NCBI GenBank assembly: GCA_963771305.1
Contig: CAVYTS010000026.1
Location: 310,001-374,000 of the forward strand
Source: CAJCIT01 sp963771305
GTDB lineage: Bacteria; Acidobacteriota; Terriglobia; Bryobacterales; Bryobacteraceae
Direction of reading: 5' to 3'
DNA: 64,000 bases
Part shown: positions 1-7,957 of the stretch, piece after piece
Numbering within the stretch: the stretch's first letter is position 1
Layout: every line of letters starts with the position of its first letter
Program-made: the position numbers and the translations under genes
Notes under the pieces: model-generated
Told to the model about the DNA's origin: nothing
Databases searched by the model: none
What the model saw: the letters and a program-made list of their open reading frames with translations, nothing else

Positions 1-49
1 GCGAACCGGTGAAAGCCAGACAGACGAGCGCGAAACGCAGGACAAGCAT
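1..49 (-). CDS. N-terminus of an exported protein (cut by window edge)
   Basis: Reading the minus strand from 49 gives MLVLRFALVCLAFTGS, a hydrophobic start typical of a signal peptide, which runs off the left edge. It is divergent from the VWA gene at 208, so positions 50-207 would carry both promoters. Only 16 residues are visible, so the product cannot be named. Confidence 0.45.
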   Translation of the reverse strand, partial: MLVLRFALVCLAFTGS

Positions 50-207
50 GCTATGTAGTATACTGCTTTCCCAGGCCAAACCGACGCTGGTCATCCCCAG
101 AGCTCTTTTGAAACAGGCATGCCTCGGCACCCGTCAAGAGTAGTAACGGAAGTTCCCGGCGACCGGACTCCAGCGGCGCATGGCGGGGAGCGATAAGCTA
201 TTAAACA

Positions 208-1251
208 ATGGTAGGACGAGTGTTTCGGAATGTGACTCTGGCCGCCTTGGCCTGTTTCCCGGTTGGCGTTGGGATGTCGGCTTGGTTCGGGGCCGCCCGC
301 GCTCAAACTTCTCAATCCCCCCAGCAGAATCCACCACCACCCGATGACCAGAGCGTGATCCGCGTGGATGTCGATCTGGTCAACATCCTGTTCTCCGTGC
401 GCACGAAGAAAGGCCAGTTGATTCCCAACCTCGCCAAAGAGGACTTCGAGCTGTACGAAGACGGGAAGAAGCAGGAGATCCAGCGCTTCTCCCGCGAGAC
501 GGATATTCCGCTGACCCTCGGCTTGCTCATCGACATCAGCGCCAGCCAGGAGAACCTGATTGACATTGAGCGCAGTGCAGCATCCTCTTTTTTTGCGAGC
601 GTCATCCGCCCGAAAGACGAAGCGTTTTTGATTTCCTTCGGCAAAAGCACTGATCTGTTGCAGGATTATACGAACTCGCCGAGGCTGTTAATGGCAGGTC
701 TCAAAGACCTGCATGCGGATGGTGGAGGCCCGATCATGAACCCTGGCGCGGTGCCGGGCATTGGAAAGCCCAAGGGTACACTGCTGTTCGATGCGGTCTA
801 CCTGGCGGCAACCGAGAAACTGCGCGGCGAAGTGGGGCGCAAGGCACTGGTGCTCATCACCGACGGAGAAGATCAGGGCAGCTACTACACGGTGAAAAAT
901 GCAGTCGAGCAGGCGCAGAAGGCGGACACCATCATCTACAGCTTCTACTACGTGGATACGTACTTCTACAGCCGTGCTGGGATCGGATTTGGCGGCGGCG
1001 GCGAGGGCGATCTGAAGAAGATGTCAAGCGAAACCGGCGGGCACGTTTTCACAGTGGACCGCAAGCATACGCTCCAGGATGTCTTCAAGGAGCTGCAAGA
1101 AGAGTTGCGGAATCAGTACACGCTGGGCTACACGCCCTCCAACACGGCGCGCGACGGATCGTATCGAAAGATCGAAATCAAAGTGAAGCAACCGGATCTG
1201 GTGGTGCAGGCTCGCAAGGGTTACTACGCGACTAAGAACGGTGCGCAGTAG
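208..1251 (+). CDS. VWFA-related acidobacterial secreted protein
   Basis: A 347-residue exported protein. Residues 1-32 form a long signal peptide ending in AARA. A short conserved N-terminal module (about 50-90, with 'LTKEDFELYEDGK'-like text) is followed by a von Willebrand factor A domain (about 100-290) whose MIDAS-type DISAS motif is near residue 110. The C-terminus has the 'QYTLGYTPSN' and 'ARKGYYA' signatures of the acidobacterial VWFA-related family. These proteins are abundant in Acidobacteriota and have no defined function; adhesion or protein-protein binding outside the cell is the usual inference. Its last 20 bases overlap the convergent rfbD gene. Confidence 0.9.
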   Translation: MVGRVFRNVTLAALACFPVGVGMSAWFGAARAQTSQSPQQNPPPPDDQSVIRVDVDLVNILFSVRTKKGQLIPNLAKEDFELYEDGKKQEIQRFSRETDIPLTLGLLIDISASQENLIDIERSAASSFFASVIRPKDEAFLISFGKSTDLLQDYTNSPRLLMAGLKDLHADGGGPIMNPGAVPGIGKPKGTLLFDAVYLAATEKLRGEVGRKALVLITDGEDQGSYYTVKNAVEQAQKADTIIYSFYYVDTYFYSRAGIGFGGGGEGDLKKMSSETGGHVFTVDRKHTLQDVFKELQEELRNQYTLGYTPSNTARDGSYRKIEIKVKQPDLVVQARKGYYATKNGAQ

Positions 1252-2116
1252 CTTTCTCACGTGCTTCGAGATAAGCCTTTACAGCTTCCCGAAAAGGCGG
1301 CATGGGCTTGACACCAGCGGCTTCCAGCTTCGAGTTCGAGAGCGCGGAGAATTTAGGACGCCGCGCGGCAGTGCGGTATTCACGTTCGTTGGTCGGCTTC
1401 AATTCGGGCTTCACGCCGGCCAGAGAAAAGATCAGGCGCGCGTACTCATACCAGGAAATGGCTTCACCTCCGCCCACGTGAAATACGCCGCCGAGCCCCT
1501 TCTCCACCAGGTCGGCAGTGCGCTCGGCGACTACCGGCGCATACGCGGGCGACGCGACGTGATCCTCCACCACCCGGATCGGACCGCCGTTTTTCGCAAG
1601 GCGAAGCATCAGCTCCACGAAATTGCCGCGCGGCGTAAACAGCCCACCGGGTCCAAATACACCAGAGGTTCGAACGACCAGCGGATTATCCAAATACGCC
1701 TGCGCGTACAACTCGCCCCCCAATTTCGAGACTGCATAGGCCCCCAGTGGGTGGGTAGGATCTGTCTCGATGTAAGAAGAACCTTTGGTGCCGTCAAAGA
1801 CATAGTCAGTGGAGAAGTGCACCAACTGGGCATCCACCTGCCGGCAGGCCATGGCGATGTTCCGAACAGCCAACGCGTTGGCTTGAAAAGCAGCAAGGGG
1901 TTCACTTTCGGCGACGTCCACCTGATTGTAGGCGGCGGAGTTAATCACCAACTGCGGATCGGCTCGGGCCAGACCCGCTTCCACGGCTTGTGCGTTGGTG
2001 ATATCCAACATCTGCCGGTCGAACCGCTTGACAGACCAGCCGCGTCCTTCAAAGACCCGGCACAGCTCGACGCCGAGCTGGCCACCACTTCCAAAGATCA
2101 CGACACGGTTGCTCAT
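1232..2116 (-). CDS. rfbD: dTDP-4-dehydrorhamnose reductase
   Basis: A 294-residue short-chain dehydrogenase-like protein of the RmlD family. It would reduce dTDP-4-dehydro-L-rhamnose to dTDP-L-rhamnose, the last step in making the rhamnose donor for cell-surface polysaccharide. The Rossmann glycine motif GSGGQLG is at residues 10-16, the STDYVFDG stretch is in the middle, and the catalytic YxxxK (YAVSK) is near residue 130. Length is normal. No rfbA, rfbB or rfbC neighbour is present, so the gene stands apart from the rest of the pathway. It converges with the VWA gene and overlaps it by 20 bp. Confidence 0.93.
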   Translation of the reverse strand: MSNRVVIFGSGGQLGVELCRVFEGRGWSVKRFDRQMLDITNAQAVEAGLARADPQLVINSAAYNQVDVAESEPLAAFQANALAVRNIAMACRQVDAQLVHFSTDYVFDGTKGSSYIETDPTHPLGAYAVSKLGGELYAQAYLDNPLVVRTSGVFGPGGLFTPRGNFVELMLRLAKNGGPIRVVEDHVASPAYAPVVAERTADLVEKGLGGVFHVGGGEAISWYEYARLIFSLAGVKPELKPTNEREYRTAARRPKFSALSNSKLEAAGVKPMPPFREAVKAYLEAREKATAHRS

Positions 2117-2254
2117 AATGATTCGCGAGGCGGCCTCAGTTTCGAATGCGCGCCTATACTTTGCAGCATAATCGACAAGCGAAGTAAAAAGCTCGGCGAA
2201 CCGCCGCAGCGCCGTCGAAAACGCCGCTGATGTCGTAGTCGCGAGATTCGAGTC

Positions 2255-3376
2255 TTAGGGCCGTGCCAGGGAGTTGCCCGCTTGATCCAGTTTGGCGAGT
2301 TGCTGGCGGACGGCGCCGGCATCTCTTGCGTTGGGCGCCAACTCCAGGTAGGCCCGGAAATACTTGGCCGACTCGTCGAGATCGGGCTTTTGCAATAGAA
2401 TGAGGCCAAGCACGTAGCTGAGCCGCGGCACACGGTGCTCCTTGTCGATCGCCAGGCCGGCGCGCGCCGAGCGTTCCGCCTCCGCCATCCTGTTCAGCCT
2501 GGCGCACGCGATCGCGTTGAACAGGAATGCGCCTGGAAAATCGTCCGCATCGAGTTGGATCCAGGCGCGTGAATACTTTTCGGCCTCGGCCCAATTCTCC
2601 TGCCGGTCGGCCAGGACGGTGAGACCTTCTAACGGCTTCAGATACATCGGATCTTGGTCGAAGGCTGTCTTCCACGCATCGTGCGCCCCGGCGGGATCGT
2701 TCTCATTCTGCCTCACGACACCGATTTCATACCAAGCCACGGCGAAACGAGGGTAAATCTTCACAGCCGTTTCGAACTCGTGTAGTGCAGCATCCCATTT
2801 CTGCGCCTTGGCAGCAGTTAGTCCCTTTTCGAAGGCCTTCTTGGCGTTGGGCGGGGCCTGCAGGGTTGTCGTACTCACGGTCAGTGCACCGGCCCGGGAT
2901 ACCGGATGCAGAATGATCGTGCCGAGGCGCGTATCGTCCATGGTGCTCTTCAGAGCCAGATTGACTCGTTCCGATTGAAAACCGGGCAGGACTGCTTCCA
3001 GCATGCAATTTCTGAGCCCACTTGTGATCGGCATCGAATACTGGCTAGCGCTTCCCCAGGGCTTCATGAGGTCGGGCGCCTGACCGGAGCCTTCTCCTGC
3101 ATCCGCAGTACCTGTTCCCAGCCCTCCGTTGCCAACCTTAAAGCTGAAGTGACCGGCGGCATCCGTCTGCGCCACGAAACTTGTCTGGCCACCGCAGACC
3201 TTCTGTATATTGACGGCGGATGCGGGAGCAGACCCGTCCTCGAGCGTCACTTTCCCAGTGAAGATTACCGGCCTCTCCGTGCTGCCAGTTGTCACTGGAC
3301 CGGGGGGCACTACCTGCCCGAGGGCGCACAAGGGCGCAAGCAACGCAACACCGAAACTTAAAGCCCGGCAGTCCAA
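2255..3376 (-). CDS. exported TPR protein with N-terminal carboxypeptidase-regulatory-like domain
   Basis: A 373-residue protein. It has a signal peptide (1-20), then a beta-sandwich-like region (about 35-155) with 'FTGKVTLEDGSAPASAVNIQ', which resembles carboxypeptidase regulatory-like / CNA-B folds. Tetratricopeptide repeats occupy about 175-365 ('AAKAQKWDAALHEFETAVKIYP'). This arrangement recurs in Acidobacteriota envelope proteins and suggests a scaffold role in the periplasm or outer membrane. The substrate or partner is unknown. It lies 138 bp upstream of rfbD on the same strand and may share its transcript. Confidence 0.8.
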   Translation of the reverse strand: MDCRALSFGVALLAPLCALGQVVPPGPVTTGSTERPVIFTGKVTLEDGSAPASAVNIQKVCGGQTSFVAQTDAAGHFSFKVGNGGLGTGTADAGEGSGQAPDLMKPWGSASQYSMPITSGLRNCMLEAVLPGFQSERVNLALKSTMDDTRLGTIILHPVSRAGALTVSTTTLQAPPNAKKAFEKGLTAAKAQKWDAALHEFETAVKIYPRFAVAWYEIGVVRQNENDPAGAHDAWKTAFDQDPMYLKPLEGLTVLADRQENWAEAEKYSRAWIQLDADDFPGAFLFNAIACARLNRMAEAERSARAGLAIDKEHRVPRLSYVLGLILLQKPDLDESAKYFRAYLELAPNARDAGAVRQQLAKLDQAGNSLARP

Positions 3377-3454
3377 GGCGCCTCCCAGAAATGTCTATTC
3401 AATTATGGCCTGTTTTCGTGGTCTCAGGGGTTCGACTGCCGAGGCACATCCCAA

Positions 3455-4648
3455 TCAGTTCACTGTCAAAACCAGCACGGTGGCATCATCGTGGAAATTG
3501 CCGGATGAGAATTCAGTCACGGCCGACATGATTCGTTCACGGTACTCGTCGGCACTGCCGGCTGTGTGACGGAGCAGTTCCATCAGGCGCTCCTCGCCGA
3601 ACTCCTCGTCTTTGGCATTCATTGCTTCCGTGATTCCGTCCGTAAAGAGCACCAGGCAGTCGCCCGCCCGAAGCTCCGTTGTGCCGCCCACAAAGTGTGC
3701 AGCCGGAAATACTCCCAGCACCGGGCCCCCCTCGGCAAGCGTCTCCAGCGCGCCGCCGCGGCGTAACAGCATGGGAGGATTGTGGCCTGCACTGCAATAG
3801 TCGAGGCGCATGCGCGCGGTGTCCACCACCGCATAGAAGAACGTGATGTACTTCCCGGAAGCGACATTGCCGGCGATGAGGCTGTTGGCCTTGGTGCACA
3901 GCTCTTCGGGTGCGGTTCCCGTGGGAGCAAAAGCTCGCACGATCGCCTGTAAGTTCGACATGAGCAGCGCCGCGGCCATCCCTTTGCCAGAAACATCGCC
4001 AATCGCAATTGCGACGGAGGAATTCCCAACCGGGATGGCGTCATAGTAATCTCCGCCGACGCTACGGGCAGGTTGGCATACTGCCGAAAGCCGGCATCCG
4101 CGAATCTGCGGCAGCTGTTTCGGCATCAACGCTTCTTGAATTTCGCGAGCCCTCTCGAAGTCCTGCTCGTGCATTCGCAGCGTGCGGCCTTCGGCTTCCA
4201 CTTTTGCTTCGAGCTGGCGATTGCGCTCCTCGAGGCGGCTGCGCGTGGTGCCATACAGCCGAACGAGGCACGCGGCGATCACCGACACCACAACCACCAT
4301 GCGGTTCGGTAGGTATAGATCCTGCCATCTGCTCACAATCCCGAGCAATAATGCCAGGGCACTGCCGACCGCGGCGGAGGCCAGGCCTATCACAAGTTTC
4401 GCTCCGCCATAGACGATCCAATCGACGGGAAACTGGGAGGTATCCGCCCAACGCCGCAGCGTTTTCTCAGTGGCGGCCTGCAGCGCCAACAGCGGCACCA
4501 TGTAGACGATGGCGGCGGCGATCGTTCTGCCTACATCGCCTCTAACGTTGCCCTGTACGACGAATAGCGCGAGGAAAGCGCAACTGATCGTCGAAACGAG
4601 TGCGATCGCGACCACCCAGACGCCGCGTCTCGCCGCAGTAATGTTCAT
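3455..4648 (-). CDS. membrane-anchored SpoIIE/RsbU-type PP2C phosphatase
   Basis: A 397-residue protein. The N-terminal third (about 10-125) contains four probable membrane helices. A short coiled-coil (about 130-160, 'SRLEERNRQLEAKVEAEG') leads to a SpoIIE-like PP2C domain (about 175-395), with 'GGDYYDAI' and 'IGDVSGKGMAAALLMS' as metal-binding motifs and 'LFTDGITEAMN' downstream. Such enzymes dephosphorylate anti-sigma-factor antagonists in partner-switching cascades. No partner anti-sigma gene is visible here, so the target is unknown. It is divergent from the BlaI gene, with 78 bp between the starts. Confidence 0.88.
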   Translation of the reverse strand: MNITAARRGVWVVAIALVSTISCAFLALFVVQGNVRGDVGRTIAAAIVYMVPLLALQAATEKTLRRWADTSQFPVDWIVYGGAKLVIGLASAAVGSALALLLGIVSRWQDLYLPNRMVVVVSVIAACLVRLYGTTRSRLEERNRQLEAKVEAEGRTLRMHEQDFERAREIQEALMPKQLPQIRGCRLSAVCQPARSVGGDYYDAIPVGNSSVAIAIGDVSGKGMAAALLMSNLQAIVRAFAPTGTAPEELCTKANSLIAGNVASGKYITFFYAVVDTARMRLDYCSAGHNPPMLLRRGGALETLAEGGPVLGVFPAAHFVGGTTELRAGDCLVLFTDGITEAMNAKDEEFGEERLMELLRHTAGSADEYRERIMSAVTEFSSGNFHDDATVLVLTVN

Positions 4649-4689
4649 TTACCCTTGCAGTCTACGACAACCTCGGATGCGATCCGCTC

Positions 4690-4726
4690 TTGACATAGGA
4701 AGTCGTTACTAGTAAGATCTTACTAG
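4690..4726 (+). promoter_or_regulatory. promoter with overlapping palindromic operator for the blaI-like gene
   Basis: A -35 box TTGACA (4690-4695), a 17-bp spacer and a -10 box TAAGAT (4713-4718) make a good housekeeping promoter. A perfect 18-bp palindrome, CTAGTAAGATCTTACTAG (4709-4726), covers the -10 box and ends at the base before the ATG at 4727. A second shorter palindrome TTACTAGTAA lies at 4706-4715. BlaI/MecI repressors bind dyads of TACTA/TAGTA character, so autorepression is the natural reading. Transcription would start about two bases before the ATG, implying a leaderless message. Confidence 0.75.
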
Positions 4727-5113
4727 ATGCCATCCGAACTGCCCAGACCGACCGACGCGGAACTCGAAATCCTGACTGTTCTTTGGACAACAGGACCCAC
4801 CACCGTGCGCCAGGTCTATGAAGTGATCAGCCAGCGCCGGACAGCACAATACAGCACCATCTTGAAGTTCATGCAGATTATGGCGGATAAAGGACTGCTA
4901 CTTCGCGACGAAGAACAACGCGCCCACGTCTACAAACCCGCCCAGCCGCGAGAATTTACCCAACAACAACTGGCCGGCCATCTGCTGGACCGGGCATTCA
5001 GCGGTTCCGCGAAGGCTCTGCTGATCGGTGCTCTCTCAGCCAAGAAGACCACCAAGGCAGAACTCGCCGAGCTGCGCAAATTGTTGGACGGCTATGCAAA
5101 GGGGGCGAAATGA
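4727..5113 (+). CDS. BlaI/MecI/CopY-family transcriptional repressor
   Basis: A 128-residue winged-helix protein of normal family length. 'PTDAELEILTVLWTTGPTTVRQVYEVI' (about 6-35) is the typical N-terminus, followed by the recognition region 'YSTILKFMQIMADKGLL' and a C-terminal dimerisation helix. Members dimerise on palindromic operators and are inactivated by a linked M56 sensor protease. The downstream M56 gene overlaps its stop codon (ATGA at 5110-5113), so the pair is translationally coupled. No ribosome-binding site precedes the ATG; the palindromic promoter abuts it. Confidence 0.93.
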   Translation: MPSELPRPTDAELEILTVLWTTGPTTVRQVYEVISQRRTAQYSTILKFMQIMADKGLLLRDEEQRAHVYKPAQPREFTQQQLAGHLLDRAFSGSAKALLIGALSAKKTTKAELAELRKLLDGYAKGAK

Positions 5114-6597
5114 GACTGCTCGATTTGTGGGTGAAGACACCGCTTGCCGAGGCGCTGGGGTGGACGCTGTTCCAGTCGCTATGGGAAGGCGTCCTCATCG
5201 CGGCGGCGCTCGGTGTGGTACTGGCCGCGGTACGGTCACCTCGTATCCGCTATGCCTCCGGCTGCGGCGCTTTACTGCTGATGCTGGCGGCATTTGCCGC
5301 GACGCTTATCCATCTGCTGCCCAGTGCTCACGGCGGGGCGGGAACTCGGGGCGCGTTGCCGCTCCCGGCCTGGAGATATCCAGGTCCCACTAACGCGGGC
5401 GATAGCAGGCCGGCCTGGGACGCTATCGTCTCCGTAGTCGTGCCATGGCTGGCGCCGTTGTGGATGGCTGGAGTCTGCTTCTTCTATCTGCGCTACTCGG
5501 CGGGTTGGTTCGCATCGAGCCGATTACAGCGTCGCGGCGTGTGTTCGACTCCCGCATCCTGGCAGGTCGTGACCGGCCGGCTCGCCGCGGAGATGAAGGT
5601 CTCGCGGCCGGTAGTTCTGCTGGAGTCGCTGCTGACCGATACACCAATGATTCTTGGGCATCTGCGCCCCGTGATCCTCGTGCCAGTCGGCTTTCTGGCG
5701 GGCCTGCCGCCCGAACAGGTGGAAGCCATCCTGTTGCATGAACTCGCGCATGTCCGCCGCGCTGACTATCTGCTGAACGTTTGCCAAAGGATCATAGAAG
5801 GTCTGCTGTTTTATCACCCCGCCGTGTGGTGGATCTCGCGAGTGATCCGCACCGAACGGGAGAATTGCTGCGATGACATCGTGGTGGCTTTGCGCAGCGA
5901 TGCGCACAACTATGCTCTTGCACTCATTGCCCTCGAACAGAATCGGTTGGAACAACTCTGGCCGAACCGCGAGCCGGCACTGGCCGCCACAGGAGGAAGT
6001 CTTATGAAACGCGTCCGACGCCTGCTCTATCCCAAGGGCCCGAGCGGGATCTGGGCACCCGCGCTCGCCGCGCTTGTCCTGATCGCCAGCGCCTCGCTCA
6101 CCCTGGCCGCCTGGCAAGCCAAACCGAACCCGGAAAACGAGGCCAGCCCCCAAGGGACGAAGGCCCCGGCAGAAACCGTCTGGCAAAAATGGCTCAACGA
6201 GGATGTGGTCTATATCATCACACCGGAAGAAAGAACTGCGTTCGAACGCCTGCAGACCGATGCAGAGCGTCGGCATTTCGTGGAGCAGTTTTGGGAGCGC
6301 CGCAATCCCACTCCGGGCTCAGCCAAGAACGCCTACAAAGAAGAACACTATCGGCGCATCGCCTACGTGAACGATCACTATGCCGGCAGCAAACCGGGGT
6401 GGGAAACCGATCGAGGCCGCATCTACATCAAGTACAGGCCGCCCGACGAAATCGAGTCACATCCGGTAGCCAACGGCAGAATCCACTCGCCGTACGAGGA
6501 GTGGCTCTATCACCACATCGATGGTGTGGGCGACATGGTCATTTTCACCTTCATCGATAAAGACAGCACCGGGGATTTTCCACTGGCGTCGAAGTGA
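5110..6597 (+). CDS. BlaR1-like M56 metalloprotease with C-terminal GWxTD domain
   Basis: A 495-residue membrane protein. Several hydrophobic helices (about 15-130) precede an M56 peptidase domain whose zinc motif is HELAH (about 213-217), followed by a further helix at about 315-335. The C-terminal part (about 355-495) is a GWxTD domain with 'RRHFVEQFWERRNPTP' and the signature 'GWETDRGRIYI'. In BlaR1 the C-terminus is a beta-lactam sensor; here it is replaced by GWxTD, a domain of unknown function common in Acidobacteriota. A sensor-protease that inactivates the coupled BlaI-like repressor is inferred, and the signal is unknown. Beta-lactam sensing should not be assumed. Confidence 0.88.
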   Translation: MRLLDLWVKTPLAEALGWTLFQSLWEGVLIAAALGVVLAAVRSPRIRYASGCGALLLMLAAFAATLIHLLPSAHGGAGTRGALPLPAWRYPGPTNAGDSRPAWDAIVSVVVPWLAPLWMAGVCFFYLRYSAGWFASSRLQRRGVCSTPASWQVVTGRLAAEMKVSRPVVLLESLLTDTPMILGHLRPVILVPVGFLAGLPPEQVEAILLHELAHVRRADYLLNVCQRIIEGLLFYHPAVWWISRVIRTERENCCDDIVVALRSDAHNYALALIALEQNRLEQLWPNREPALAATGGSLMKRVRRLLYPKGPSGIWAPALAALVLIASASLTLAAWQAKPNPENEASPQGTKAPAETVWQKWLNEDVVYIITPEERTAFERLQTDAERRHFVEQFWERRNPTPGSAKNAYKEEHYRRIAYVNDHYAGSKPGWETDRGRIYIKYRPPDEIESHPVANGRIHSPYEEWLYHHIDGVGDMVIFTFIDKDSTGDFPLASK

Positions 6598-6639
6598 TAG
6601 TCACCAGCGTGCCATTCCGGTGATAACCTAGCGGGCGAC

Positions 6640-7179
6640 ATGCCCGACGGTCCCGACGAACTGCTGGCGCTGGCCCTTCTTGCGCGCCGAGAAAACCGGC
6701 TCGCCGACGCAAGACGATATCTGGTCGAAGCCGTGGATCGCCGTCGCGAAGCGGGCGCGACCTTTGATTTGACCAACGCGTTAACACGGCTTGGCCAGAT
6801 TGAGCGGGATCTGGGTCATAACCAAGCTGCGCTGCGGAACTATGAGGAAGCGGCCGGCGTCTACCGCGCAGAAAGTGATGTACTGCGACTCGCGCACACA
6901 GTCCGCCATGTTGGCGACATCCACCGAAACGAAGGACGTCTCGATCTGGCCGAGCCCTGCTACCAAGAAGCTCTCTCCATCTATCGGAGCAATGAGAAGA
7001 CGCCGCCGCTCGACCTGGCGAATGCGATTCGAGGCCTTGCGCTCCTCAAGGGCGACGCGGGCGATGCCGAAGAGGCGAGACGGCTTTGGGAGGAAGCGGA
7101 GAATCTCTATACGGCTGTCGACGTCAAGGCCGGCGTTGATGAAAGCGTTCACCGGCTCGCCCGGCTGGAGCGGCCGTAG
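6640..7179 (+). CDS. tetratricopeptide-repeat protein
   Basis: A 179-residue protein made almost entirely of TPR helices (about 5-170). Repeats are visible at 'ALLARRENRLADARRYLVEAV', 'LGHNQAALRNYEEAAGVYR' and 'EGRLDLAEPCYQEALSIYR'. There is no signal peptide, so it is probably cytoplasmic and acts as a protein-binding scaffold. It follows the M56 gene by 42 bp and may be co-transcribed with it. A strong hairpin just after its stop would end the transcript. Confidence 0.82.
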   Translation: MPDGPDELLALALLARRENRLADARRYLVEAVDRRREAGATFDLTNALTRLGQIERDLGHNQAALRNYEEAAGVYRAESDVLRLAHTVRHVGDIHRNEGRLDLAEPCYQEALSIYRSNEKTPPLDLANAIRGLALLKGDAGDAEEARRLWEEAENLYTAVDVKAGVDESVHRLARLERP

Positions 7180-7192
7180 CATGACTGCGCAA

Positions 7193-7233
7193 CAAGAAGC
7201 GGGCCTGTCTTTAGAGGGCAGGCCCGCTTCTTG
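7193..7233. terminator. strong bidirectional hairpin terminator between convergent genes
   Basis: Arms CAAGAAGCGGGCCTG (7193-7207) and CAGGCCCGCTTCTTG (7219-7233) form a perfect 15-bp stem with an 11-base loop. It sits between the TPR gene stop (7179) and the stop of the convergent gene (7267). A similar, shorter hairpin accompanies the paralogous gene at 43153. Confidence 0.8.
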
Positions 7234-7266
7234 GTTACGCACTAACCGTCTTTCAGTGGTTACTGA

Positions 7267-7686
7267 TTAGCGGGCTGCTCGGACGAGAGCAACGATACGA
7301 GTTGTCGACGCCTCTTCCTCAAGCACTACCGGATGAGAGATCGAGTAGCCTTTGGAGGCAGTCCAGACCTCACTCAAGAAGCAAGTGCCTTGGCCGCACT
7401 TGAAGATCATCACTGGCCCGCGCGCTTGGGTCTTGGCGGTGGACTCGAGTGAACTGACCACTGGAACAAAGCTCGCGTTTCGTGTGTCGTCGTTGACCAG
7501 AACCAGCGGCATGTTGTTACCATGTTGGGTTTCCACAGTATAGGCCCCGCTCTCATAACTGGCCAGCTTGCTATGGAACGAGAAGGGGATGTTGGCCTTG
7601 GCTGCTTCTTGGGCCTGCATCGATTGAGCTCCGAACAGGAACAAAGCCGCCGCAGACACCCCGATATAATTCAGTACGTTTTTCAT
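7267..7686 (-). CDS. small exported acidobacterial protein, paralogue 1
   Basis: A 139-residue protein. A signal peptide (1-25, ending AQA) is followed by 'KANIPFSF', then 'YESGAYTVET', then a two-cysteine segment 'FKCGQGTCFLSEVW' near residues 95-110. The 'NIPFsF...l.aG.YtV' pattern marks a widespread acidobacterial family of unknown function. A near-identical paralogue lies at 43153-43572. A ribosome-binding site AAGGAG lies about 9 bases before the ATG. The two cysteines could form a disulphide in the periplasm. Confidence 0.8.
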   Translation of the reverse strand: MKNVLNYIGVSAAALFLFGAQSMQAQEAAKANIPFSFHSKLASYESGAYTVETQHGNNMPLVLVNDDTRNASFVPVVSSLESTAKTQARGPVMIFKCGQGTCFLSEVWTASKGYSISHPVVLEEEASTTRIVALVRAAR

Positions 7687-7945
7687 TTTAGGTCTCCTTT
7701 TGACCGGCTTCCGGTTCGAATCTTACTTTGATTTCCGGTTGCTCTTGCCCTCTTACAATGCACTTCGGAAGCCTGTACAAACGGCCCTCGCATGTAAGCG
7801 TTGTCAACCGCCAAGTGCTTGAAACCCCGTCCGTCTTCTGGCGGTATATCAAGTAGAAAGCACGGCGCTGTAGTACATTGCGGATATTCTCGTAGCATGA
7901 GATGGTTAACCCAAGCCACTTACTGATATTGGTCCCCGATGTGCT
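7687..7945 (-). promoter_or_regulatory. long conserved upstream region shared with the paralogous gene
   Basis: The roughly 250 bases before this gene match those before the paralogue at 43153 in many blocks, well beyond the ribosome-binding site. Shared blocks include the AAGGAG-containing leader, ACAATGCACTTCGGAAGCCT, ATGTAAGCG and CGCCAAGTGCTTGAAACC (plus-strand text). Such a long conserved noncoding region suggests a common promoter or regulatory leader. I could not assign confident -35/-10 boxes. Confidence 0.5.
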
Positions 7946-7957
7946 GTCGCGAGTGGC

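Noticed and set aside
1241..2230. A 329-codon frame opposite rfbD
   Set aside because: Antisense to a clear RmlD gene; a high-GC shadow.
7713..7722. GGTTCGAATC, the T-loop text of a tRNA (also near 43604)
   Set aside because: No acceptor, D or anticodon arms surround it; it is part of the conserved leader of the small exported protein genes.
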